Part shown: piece by piece, positions 57,161 through 64,000 of the stretch
Layout of the letters: every line of letters begins with the position of its first letter
How positions within the stretch are numbered: the first letter of the stretch is position 1
Assembly: GCF_003967075.1 (NCBI RefSeq)
Contig: NZ_AP018664.1
Location: forward strand, 1,612,001-1,676,000
DNA: 64,000 bases
DNA from: Sphingobium amiense
GTDB lineage: Bacteria > Pseudomonadota > Alphaproteobacteria > Sphingomonadales > Sphingomonadaceae
Direction: 5' to 3'
Translations under genes and position numbers: made by a program
The notes under the pieces: generated by a model
What the model saw: only the letters and a program-made list of their open reading frames with translations
Told to the model about the DNA's origin: nothing
Databases searched by the model: none

Positions 57161-58012
57161 TCAGAAGCGGAAGCTGGCGGTAGCCATCACGCTTTGCGTA
57201 TCGAATTTGTCCCCGCGTCCAATGACGGTCTGGCCGTTGGTGAAGCCGTTATTGAACGCAGTCGGCGCCACCGCCGGATTGGCGTTCGGCCCGGCAACCA
57301 CCGTGTAGTCGTTCGCCTTGTAGCGGGTCCAGAGATAGCGTGCGCCGATCGAGAAGTTGGGAGCGACCTTCGCTTCCAGACCACCGCCCATCGTCCAGCC
57401 CCAGGCATCTTCCTTGGCATTGCCGGGGGTGAATGTGTTGTTGCCGTTGCCGTCCTGCCGGAATGCGTTCTTGACCTTCGCATATGCCAGACCGCCGGTG
57501 ATGTAGGGCATCACGCCGCCCGGCGTCGTGTAGCCAAGACGCGCGCGCAGATTGGCGTTCCAGTCGATACGGCGCGTGAAGGTGTAGCTGGCCGGGTTCG
57601 TCGAAAATTCCGTGACGCTGTCGCTGATGTAGGATTTGCCCGCTTCACCCACGATGCCCGCGACGATGCTGCCAAACTGCATGTCGTAACCGACATGGCC
57701 CATCCAGCCGATCGCGTCCTTGTCTCCGCTGCATCCTGCCGCGGGCGTCCGCCCGCGCGCCGCGCCGCCGCATGTCCCCGGCGAGAAGGCGGGGGCGCCG
57801 CTGCCAAGCCGGGGCTGATCGTCGAACGCGCCATCGCCGTCGGTATCGAACCGCAGATGTTCCGCGCCGTCCTTCTTCTGGAACGTGTAGCCGAACGATC
57901 CGCCGACATAGGGACCGGTCCAGTCCACGCCGCCCGCATCCTGCGCCAGCGCGGGCGTCGCGAAGGCAAGCGCCATCGTGGCGCCCAAGGGCGCAAATTT
58001 GCCGAATTTCAT
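57161..58012 (-). CDS. outer-membrane beta-barrel protein (Omp25/RopB-like)
   Basis: This 283-residue protein has a signal peptide (KFGKFAPLGATMALAFATPALAQ), the WTGPYVGGSFGYTF first strand typical of Omp25/31-type barrels, alternating amphipathic strands, and C-terminal aromatic SFRF for BAM recognition. An acidic loop DTDGDGAFDDQ near residue 55 matches a calcium-binding EF-hand/thrombospondin-type pattern. Two cysteines in PGTCGG and AAGCSG may form a disulfide. The leader carries GAAGGC/GCCTTC (58037-58053), a small hairpin. Confidence 0.88.
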   Translation of the reverse strand: MKFGKFAPLGATMALAFATPALAQDAGGVDWTGPYVGGSFGYTFQKKDGAEHLRFDTDGDGAFDDQPRLGSGAPAFSPGTCGGAARGRTPAAGCSGDKDAIGWMGHVGYDMQFGSIVAGIVGEAGKSYISDSVTEFSTNPASYTFTRRIDWNANLRARLGYTTPGGVMPYITGGLAYAKVKNAFRQDGNGNNTFTPGNAKEDAWGWTMGGGLEAKVAPNFSIGARYLWTRYKANDYTVVAGPNANPAVAPTAFNNGFTNGQTVIGRGDKFDTQSVMATASFRF

Positions 58013-58141
58013 GAAGTTGGTCTCCTCACCTGAAGAGAAGGCAGAGCGCCTTCGTCAAGTGATCAGCTAACGATGCGCGCCGCGACTTTGTTTCAGCGGC
58101 AATTGTAATTTTTGGTTGCTGCGCCCTGAGAGCGGCGACGC

Positions 58142-58169
58142 TTGCGTGCGCCGTCGCCAGCCTTATAGC
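58142..58169 (+). promoter_or_regulatory. promoter of parE, near-leaderless
   Basis: TTGCGT (58142-58147), 16 bases, TATAGC (58164-58169). The expected transcription start is only about two bases before the parE ATG at 58178, so the mRNA may be leaderless. Confidence 0.45.
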
Positions 58170-58177
58170 TGGACGGC

Positions 58178-60154
58178 ATGTCCGAAGACCTGTTCGCCGC
58201 CCACGCTTCCTCGACGCAGCAATATGACGCCTCCACCATCGAGGTGCTGGAGGGGCTGGAGCCGGTGCGGCGGCGGCCGGGCATGTATATCGGCGGCACC
58301 GACGAACGCGCGCTGCACCATCTGGCGAGCGAAGTGCTCGACAACAGCATGGACGAAGCGGTGGCGGGGCACGCCACGCGGATCGAAGTGACGCTGGAGG
58401 CGGGCAACCGCCTTGTCATCACCGACAATGGCCGGGGCATTCCGGTCGATCCGCACCCGAAATTCCCCGGCAAGTCTGCGCTGGAGGTCATTCTGACCAC
58501 GCTTCATTCGGGCGGCAAGTTCGAGGGGAAGGCCTATGCCACCTCGGGCGGTCTGCATGGCGTGGGTATCTCGGTCGTGAACGCGCTGTCGACCGAAACG
58601 GTCGTCGAGGTCGCGCGCAACAAGGAACTGTTCCGCCAGAGCTTCAGCCGTGGCCTGCCGCAGGGCGATCTCGCGAAGGTCGGTGCGGCGCCCAACCGGC
58701 GCGGCACGCTGGTGAGCTTCGTCCCCGACACGGAGATTTTCGGCGAGCAGAAATTCAAACCCGCCCGCCTCTATCGCCTTGCCCGATCCAAGGCCTATCT
58801 GTTCGCGGGCGTCGAGATCCGCTGGAAATGCGCACCCGAACTCATCTCCGACGACACGCCCGCCGAAGCGGTGTTCCAGTTTCCCGGCGGCCTTGCCGAC
58901 CACCTGAAGGAACAGGTCGGCAACCGGGAATGCGCCACCAGCACCTTTTTTTCGGGCAATCAGGATTTCCCCGGCGAAGCGGGGCGCGTCGAATGGGCGG
59001 TCGCATGGCCGCTCTGGTCGGACGGCAGCTATAGCTGGTATTGCAACACCATCCCGACGCCCGACGGCGGCACGCATGAAGCGGGGCTGCGCACCGCGCT
59101 GGTGAAGGGCATCCGCGCCTTTGCCGAGCTGGTGGGGCAGAAGAAGGGGAAGGACATCACCGCCGACGACATCATGACGTCATCGGAAATCATGCTGTCC
59201 GTCTTCATCCGCGATCCCCAGTTCCAGAGCCAGACGAAGGATCGCCTGACCAGCCCGGACGCCGCCCGCCTCGTCGAAAATGCCGTGCGCGACCATTTCG
59301 ACCATTATCTGACCGACCATATGGATCGGGGCAAGGCGCTGCTCGCCTATGTGCTCGACCGCATGGACGAACGGCTGCGCCGCAAGCAGGAGAAGGAGGT
59401 CAAGCGCAAGACCGCGACCAACAGCCGCAAGCTGCGCCTTCCCGGCAAGCTCACGGACTGTTCGAACGACGACCCGGAAGGCGCTGAAATCTTTCTGGTC
59501 GAGGGCGACAGCGCGGGCGGCTCCGCCAAGCAGGCGCGCGACCGCAAGACGCAGGCGATCCTGCCCCTGCGCGGCAAAATCTTGAATGTCGCCAGCGCCA
59601 ATACGGCGAAGATCCTCGCCAATCAGGAAATCGCCGACATGATCCTGGCGCTGGGCTGCGGCACGCGCAAGGACTGCAACCCCGACCATCTCCGCTACGA
59701 ACGCATCGTCATCATGACCGACGCGGACGTGGACGGCGCGCATATCGCGACGCTGCTCATGACCTTCTTCTTTCAGGAAATGCCGGAACTGGTGCGGCGC
59801 GGGCATCTCTATCTCGCGCAGCCGCCGCTCTACCGGCTCGTCGCGGGCGGCAAGAGCCTCTATGCCAAGGACGACGCGCATCGCGAGGAACTGATGCGCA
59901 CCGAGTTCAAGGGCAAGAAGGTCGATGTCAGCCGCTTCAAGGGGCTGGGCGAAATGAACCCGATGCAGTTGCGCGAAACGACGATGGACCCCAAGACCCG
60001 CAGCCTCATCCGCATCACCCTGCCCGACGACATCGAGGACCGGCAGCAGGTGCGCGATCTGGTCGACCGGCTGATGGGCACCAATCCCGCGCACCGCTTC
60101 GCCTTCATTCAGGAAAATGCAGCGGCGGTGGACGGGGAAGCGATCGACGCGTGA
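58178..60154 (+). CDS. parE: DNA topoisomerase IV subunit B
   Basis: This 658-residue type IIA topoisomerase ATPase subunit has YDASTIEVLEGLEPVRRRPGMYIGG, GHKL motifs (LDNSMDEAVAG, DNGRGIPV, GGLHGVG), the TOPRIM domain EGDSAGGSAKQ and DADVDGAHIATLL. QTKDRLTSP and the absence of the GyrB insert favour ParE over GyrB. It decatenates daughter chromosomes with ParC. Only a weak GGA precedes ATG 58178, fitting the near-leaderless promoter. Its stop overlaps the GTG of the next gene. Confidence 0.95.
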   Translation: MSEDLFAAHASSTQQYDASTIEVLEGLEPVRRRPGMYIGGTDERALHHLASEVLDNSMDEAVAGHATRIEVTLEAGNRLVITDNGRGIPVDPHPKFPGKSALEVILTTLHSGGKFEGKAYATSGGLHGVGISVVNALSTETVVEVARNKELFRQSFSRGLPQGDLAKVGAAPNRRGTLVSFVPDTEIFGEQKFKPARLYRLARSKAYLFAGVEIRWKCAPELISDDTPAEAVFQFPGGLADHLKEQVGNRECATSTFFSGNQDFPGEAGRVEWAVAWPLWSDGSYSWYCNTIPTPDGGTHEAGLRTALVKGIRAFAELVGQKKGKDITADDIMTSSEIMLSVFIRDPQFQSQTKDRLTSPDAARLVENAVRDHFDHYLTDHMDRGKALLAYVLDRMDERLRRKQEKEVKRKTATNSRKLRLPGKLTDCSNDDPEGAEIFLVEGDSAGGSAKQARDRKTQAILPLRGKILNVASANTAKILANQEIADMILALGCGTRKDCNPDHLRYERIVIMTDADVDGAHIATLLMTFFFQEMPELVRRGHLYLAQPPLYRLVAGGKSLYAKDDAHREELMRTEFKGKKVDVSRFKGLGEMNPMQLRETTMDPKTRSLIRITLPDDIEDRQQVRDLVDRLMGTNPAHRFAFIQENAAAVDGEAIDA

Positions 60155-61551
60155 AGCGGGTGGCGGGCAGGCTGGCCTTCGCCGCGCTCGCCTTCTGCCT
60201 TTGCCTGTTTCAGAGTGGGGTGGTCATGGCCGCCCCCTCCCCGACCTACGCCTCCCGCGCTGCGCAACTCGTCCATATTCTCGGGCAACCCGGCGGCGAG
60301 GAGGATTTCTTCTCGACGCTGTTCCTCGACGCCGTGCCGCTGGACCGCTGGCGCGCCGTCGCGGCGGAACTGCGTGCGCAGCATGGGCGGCCGGTCGCAC
60401 TGGGGGCGGTGCGGACGGAAAGCGACACGACCGGGCAGGTCGAAGTCCGCTATGAGAGGGCAACGGTCGGCTTCACGCTGGTGGTCGCGCCGCAGGCTCC
60501 GGGCAAGGTCATCGGCCTGCACATCGTCGGCGTCACGACCGCCGGCGACGGGCTGGACAGGGTGGCGGCAGACCTGCGCGCGCTGCCGGGACGAACCGGC
60601 TTCGCCATGGCCCGGCTGACCGAGGCTGGGCCGACATGGCTGCCGGTCAGCGCTGGCGACACGTCCATGGCGGTCGGATCGAGCTACAAACTCTACATCC
60701 TCGCTGAACTGGCGCGCGCGGTGGCGGCAGGCGAGCGCCGGTGGAGCGATGTCGTCCCGCTCGGCCCCAAGAGTTTTTCAGGCCGCCTGCTCGGCTGGCC
60801 CGACGGCGCACCGATGACGCTGCACAGCCTCGCCACCGCGATGACGAGCGAAAGCGACAACAGCGCGAGCGATACGCTGATGCTGGCGCTGGGACGCGAG
60901 CGGGTGGATGCGATGGTGCGCGCGACCGGCCATGCCCTGCCGGATCGCGCCCTGCCGCTGCTGACGAGCGCGGAGGCGTTCGCGCTCAAGATGCCCGCCA
61001 ATGCCGATCTGCTGGCGCGATGGCGCGCGGGACCGGTCGAGGACCGCCGCGCGCTGCTGCGCGACGAAGCGGCGCGACTGGCGGGCGACCGGGTCGACAT
61101 CGGCTCCGTCGCGGAAACGCCGACCGCCATCGACAGCGCCGAATGGTTCGCCTCTCCGCGCGACATGGTCGCGGCGATGGACTGGCTGCGCCGCCATGGC
61201 GGAGATGCGCTGCCGGTCATGGCGGTCAATCCCGGCATCGCGCCTGCGGACGCGAAGCGATGGCGCTATCTGGGCTATAAGGGCGGCAGCGAGCCGGGCG
61301 TGCTTGCGATGACCTTCCTCGCGCAGCGGGCGGACGGCGCATGGTTCGCGGTCAGCGGTGCATGGAACGACGACCGCGCGCGGCTGGACGAAGGGCGGTT
61401 CGTCGCCATCATGACGCGCGCGCTCAACCTGCTGGCTGCAGGCGCGGGCGATCAGGCGGACAGCGCCTCGCCGAAACCGACCGAGAGAAATTCGGGGACG
61501 GGACCGTTCCAGCCTTCGTCCGGACCTTCGTCGGCGGCCTCACGGCGCTGA
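60151..61551 (+). CDS. exported serine hydrolase of the beta-lactamase/PBP fold
   Basis: This 466-residue protein has a signal peptide (RLAFAALAFCLCLFQSGVVMA). An N-terminal domain of about 120 residues (APSPTYASRAAQLV, DFFSTLFLD) is followed by a class A-like serine hydrolase domain. Motifs are S177-S-Y-K180, S235-D-N237 and K377-G-G. The Glu166-type ExxLN motif is not seen, so it is more likely a DD-peptidase or esterase-like enzyme than a true beta-lactamase. GTG 60151 overlaps the parE stop (GTGA). Its last 100 bases overlap the convergent helicase gene, so the C-terminal tail (SASPKPTERNSGTGPF) is constrained by that gene. Confidence 0.85.
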   Translation: MKRVAGRLAFAALAFCLCLFQSGVVMAAPSPTYASRAAQLVHILGQPGGEEDFFSTLFLDAVPLDRWRAVAAELRAQHGRPVALGAVRTESDTTGQVEVRYERATVGFTLVVAPQAPGKVIGLHIVGVTTAGDGLDRVAADLRALPGRTGFAMARLTEAGPTWLPVSAGDTSMAVGSSYKLYILAELARAVAAGERRWSDVVPLGPKSFSGRLLGWPDGAPMTLHSLATAMTSESDNSASDTLMLALGRERVDAMVRATGHALPDRALPLLTSAEAFALKMPANADLLARWRAGPVEDRRALLRDEAARLAGDRVDIGSVAETPTAIDSAEWFASPRDMVAAMDWLRRHGGDALPVMAVNPGIAPADAKRWRYLGYKGGSEPGVLAMTFLAQRADGAWFAVSGAWNDDRARLDEGRFVAIMTRALNLLAAGAGDQADSASPKPTERNSGTGPFQPSSGPSSAASRR

Positions 61552-62867
61552 CGCGGGGCGGCGGGGGGCGGCGCCTTGCGTTCTTCGCGGGGACGGTCGT
61601 CGCGAGGACGCTCTTCGCGCGGATGTTCTTCGCGGGCGCGCTCTTCGCGCGGGCGGTCATCGCGGCGCTTGCTTTCGCGGCGCTCGGGCTTGCGCTCGCT
61701 CCCGGCGCGCCGCGGGCGGCCCGCCGGTTCCTCGGCTCCGCCGCTGTCGCTGCCCGGCAGTTCGGCGAAGGGAATCTTCGTGCCGATCAGCTTCTGGATA
61801 TTGTCGATGGCCTCGGCATCTTCCGCCGCGACGAAGGTGTAGGCGACGCCCTTCGCTCCCGCGCGGCCGGTGCGGCCGATGCGGTGGACATAATCGTCCG
61901 GATGCCACGGCGCGTCGAAGTTGAAGACGTGGCTGACGCCCTTGATGTCCAGCCCGCGCGCGGCGACGTCCGACGCGACGAGGATGTTGACCTTGCCATC
62001 GCGGAACCGCTCCAGTTCGGCGATGCGCGACGCCTGGTCGATGTCGCCATGGATTTCGCCCGACCTGTAGCCGTGGCGCTGGAGGCTCTTGTTGAGTTCG
62101 CGCACGGTCGTCTTGCGGTTGCAGAAGATGACGGCGCTATGCACGTCCTGACCGTCGATCAGGGCGCGCAGAGCCTCGCGCTTCTTGCGCGAATCCACCT
62201 TCACCAGATGCTGTGTGATGTTGGTGGAGGCGGTCGCGGGACGCGCGACCTCGATCGACTTGGGGTTGGAGAGGAAGCGGTCGGCCAGCTTCTTGATGAC
62301 CGGCGGCATCGTCGCCGAAAAGAGCAGCGTCTGACGCTGCGCCGGCAGCTTGGTGCAGATATGTTCGATGTCGGGAATGAACCCCATGTCGAGCATCCGG
62401 TCCGCCTCGTCGATGACGAGCATGGAGCAGCCGTTCAGCAGGATCTTGCCGCGCTCGAACAGGTCCATCAGGCGGCCCGGCGTCGCGATCAGCACGTCGA
62501 CGCCCTTTTCCAGCGCCTTGAGCTGATCGCCCATCTGCACGCCACCGATCAGCAGCGCCATGTTGAGCTTGTGATATTTGCCGTATTTCTCGAAATTCTC
62601 GGCCACCTGTGCCGCGAGTTCGCGCGTCGGTTCCAGGATCAGGCTGCGCGGCATGAGCGCGCGGGCGCGGCCATGGGCGAGGATGTCGATCATCGGCAGC
62701 ACGAAGCTCGCCGTCTTGCCTGTGCCCGTCTGCGCGATGCCGATGATGTCCTTCATCATCAGGACGGACGGGATCGCCTGTGCCTGAATCGGCGTCGGGG
62801 TGTCGTAACCGGCCTCGGTCACGGCCTTCAACAGTTCATCGGATAGGCCGAGGTCGGCAAAAGTCAT
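61452..62867 (-). CDS. rhlE: DEAD-box RNA helicase, RhlE-like
   Basis: This 471-residue helicase has the Q motif (TFADLGLSDELLKAVTEAGYDTPTPIQ), AQTGTGKT, PTRELA, VIDEADRMLDMG, SAT, and domain 2 with ARGLDIKGVSHVFN and HRIGRTGRAG. The C-terminal tail (about 390-450) is a charged low-complexity run of Arg/Glu/Asp/Pro repeats (REERPRDDRPREER), common in RhlE/SrmB-like helicases and likely RNA-binding. It unwinds RNA in ribosome assembly and decay. The tail end overlaps the convergent hydrolase gene. Confidence 0.93.
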   Translation of the reverse strand: MTFADLGLSDELLKAVTEAGYDTPTPIQAQAIPSVLMMKDIIGIAQTGTGKTASFVLPMIDILAHGRARALMPRSLILEPTRELAAQVAENFEKYGKYHKLNMALLIGGVQMGDQLKALEKGVDVLIATPGRLMDLFERGKILLNGCSMLVIDEADRMLDMGFIPDIEHICTKLPAQRQTLLFSATMPPVIKKLADRFLSNPKSIEVARPATASTNITQHLVKVDSRKKREALRALIDGQDVHSAVIFCNRKTTVRELNKSLQRHGYRSGEIHGDIDQASRIAELERFRDGKVNILVASDVAARGLDIKGVSHVFNFDAPWHPDDYVHRIGRTGRAGAKGVAYTFVAAEDAEAIDNIQKLIGTKIPFAELPGSDSGGAEEPAGRPRRAGSERKPERRESKRRDDRPREERAREEHPREERPRDDRPREERKAPPPAAPRQRREAADEGPDEGWNGPVPEFLSVGFGEALSA

Positions 62868-62969
62868 TCAGGTGTCCGGGATAGAGAGTGTCGCGCGACC
62901 GGGAAGCTGACGCACGCGGAAATCGCGCGCGCCTTGCGAAAATATCGCGCAGTTGTCAAGGAAATCACG

Positions 62970-63404
62970 TCAATCGTCATCGTCCCGGGGGACCAGACGG
63001 CGGAAAAGATCAATAGCACAACTCATCCCGCTGCGCGCCTGCAATTCGTCCCGCCCGGAACAGAGCGAGCCGTCCGCATTCGGCTCGACATAGAAACCCG
63101 AATAAAAGCCCAGCGAATCGCACCCGCGCTCCAGCTTCGCGCGATACCGGTGGGTATCCGCCAGAATGAGATCCACCGCGTCGTCCACCGCGATCATCGC
63201 GCCGCGAATCGACCGCAGCGCGATGCAGCGCGGCCCCTTCTTTTCCTGCCAGCCGCCATCCTCGTCTTCCGAAGGGCGGGGAGGCGCCTTGCCCCGCCGG
63301 GCCATGGGAACGCGGATGATGATGCGCTGCTGAATCGTCATCTGCGCCATTTGCACCGGCTCGCCGGCAGGCGCGATCAGCAGCAGCAGGATAGATGGCA
63401 GCAA
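62970..63404 (-). CDS. small exported protein of unknown function
   Basis: This 144-residue protein has probable start TTG 63404 (AAAAGGGG about six bases upstream), giving a signal-like hydrophobic start LPSILLLLIAPAGEPV. The mature part has a positively charged region, then RCIALRSIRGAMIAVDDAVDLILADTHRYRAKLERGCDSLGFYSGFYVEP and two more cysteines (LCSGRD, MSCAID). I recognise no named family. It ends with an acidic PRDDDD. It lies between the RhlE-like gene and the divergent FAD oxidase. Confidence 0.68.
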   Translation of the reverse strand: MLPSILLLLIAPAGEPVQMAQMTIQQRIIIRVPMARRGKAPPRPSEDEDGGWQEKKGPRCIALRSIRGAMIAVDDAVDLILADTHRYRAKLERGCDSLGFYSGFYVEPNADGSLCSGRDELQARSGMSCAIDLFRRLVPRDDDD

Positions 63405-63479
63405 ATCAGACCCCTTTTGCCGGTCCCCTACCGGGCAGCGGTTGAACCGTCGATGAATTCTGTCGCATAGCGTCCTACC

Positions 63480-64000
63480 ATGATTGCACAGCATATTGTC
63501 GATCGCTTCGTCGCGATCCTGGGGCCGAAGGGCGTCATCACCGACCCGGACGATATTGCGCCATGGGTCGACGACTGGCGCGGGCGCTATCATGGCCGGG
63601 CCGCCGCCATCCTGTCCCCCGCCACCACGCAGGAGGTCGCGGACACGGTCAAGCTGGCGGCGGAGCTGGGCGTGCCGCTGGTCCCGCAGGGCGGCAACAC
63701 GTCGATGGTGGGCGGCGCGACGCCCCCGGCGGACGGCTCTGCCCTCATTCTCTCGTTGCGCCGGATGAACCGCATCCGCGCGCTGTCGCCGCACGATAAT
63801 CTCGCCATCTGCGAGGCGGGCGTGATCCTGAGCGTGCTGCACGAGGCGGCGGAGAATGCCGGGCGGCGCTTCCCCCTAAGCCTCGGCGCGAAGGGATCGG
63901 CGACCGTCGGCGGCCTCGTTTCCACCAACGCGGGGGGCACGCAGGTGCTGCGCCACGGGACGATGCGCGCGCTGGTCGAGGGGATCGAGGCAGTCCTGCC
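63480..64000 (+). CDS. FAD-linked oxidase (GlcD/D-2-hydroxyacid dehydrogenase type), N-terminal part
   Basis: The frame starts at ATG 63480 and runs off the window; 173 residues are visible. It has the PCMH/VAO-type FAD-binding pattern: ILSPATTQEVADTVKLAAE, VPLVPQGGNTSMVGGATP (pyrophosphate loop) and LSLGAKGSATVGGLVSTNAGGT. This is closest to D-lactate/D-2-hydroxyglutarate dehydrogenases. Those oxidise a D-2-hydroxyacid with FAD and pass electrons to quinone, cytochrome or ETF. The substrate part lies outside. Confidence 0.9.
   Translation, partial: MIAQHIVDRFVAILGPKGVITDPDDIAPWVDDWRGRYHGRAAAILSPATTQEVADTVKLAAELGVPLVPQGGNTSMVGGATPPADGSALILSLRRMNRIRALSPHDNLAICEAGVILSVLHEAAENAGRRFPLSLGAKGSATVGGLVSTNAGGTQVLRHGTMRALVEGIEAVL

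Noticed and set aside
61560..61690. Tandem repeats resembling a CRISPR or VNTR
   Set aside because: They are codon-level repeats of Arg/Glu/Asp/Pro in the RhlE-like tail, without uniform repeat-spacer structure.

Overview
The window is high-GC chromosomal DNA from an alphaproteobacterium, most likely a sphingomonad (Sphingobium/Sphingomonas type). The markers are a GcrA cell-cycle regulator, a complete complex I operon followed by birA, coaX, RNase J and a DUF1467 gene, ffs next to dnaX, a HU-lon pair, and an intergenic multi-hairpin repeat of the sort common in sphingomonads. Nearly all sequence is coding. No insertion sequence, phage, integrase or CRISPR array is visible. No gene-free stretch exceeds about 250 bases.

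Layout. 1-5.1 kb: the C-terminal half of malic enzyme MaeB, an exported L,D-transpeptidase-like protein, an MFS efflux pump, a lipoprotein, hisI, tRNA-His(GTG) and rlpA. 5.1-10.3 kb: HU, Lon (with a heat-shock-like promoter), YbaB, DnaX and SRP RNA. 10.3-14.5 kb: a minus-strand operon of two tandem cysteine desulfurases, a 2Fe-2S ferredoxin and a class A beta-lactamase, plus a divergent alpha/beta hydrolase. 14.5-21.4 kb: a signalling/polarity cluster holding a histidine kinase without its phosphoacceptor His, a DUF2336-like protein, a nucleotidyltransferase-like membrane protein and an Hpt-like protein also without its His. A divergent 889-residue membrane-anchored coiled-coil protein in this cluster has the architecture of Caulobacter TipN.

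21.4-41.4 kb: one long minus-strand run reading nuoA-B-C-D-x-E-F-y-G-H-z-I-J-K-L-M-N-birA-coaX-rnj-DUF1467-aac(6')-like. Here x, y and z are three unrelated, lower-GC, exported orphan proteins, each joined to the neighbouring nuo genes by stop/start overlaps or a one-base gap. A Fur-box-like palindrome lies upstream of the probable nuoA promoter. 41.4-49.2 kb: an inositol monophosphatase, efp, two peptidoglycan enzymes, a Tat-exported class V aminotransferase-like protein, purC, a TSUP permease, purS and purQ. 49.3-55.2 kb: an exopolysaccharide locus (BY-kinase, export lipoprotein, WecC, WecB) that should make and export a ManNAcA-containing polymer. 55.3-64 kb: a 46-residue membrane microprotein, an ABC-2 permease, gcrA, an outer-membrane beta-barrel, parE coupled to a penicillin-recognising-type serine hydrolase, an RhlE-like helicase, a small secreted protein and the start of a FAD-linked oxidase.

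Main points for follow-up are the degenerate phosphorelay/polarity cluster, the three orphan genes inside the nuo operon, the beta-lactamase with a carbapenemase-like cysteine pair inside an Fe-S operon, and the AAC(6')-like gene ending the nuo-rnj run. Several starts were moved from the longest open frame to an internal ATG, GTG, TTG or CTG on the basis of Shine-Dalgarno position, signal peptide or family N-terminus. These are stated per gene. All family names come from reading motifs by eye; no database search was run.
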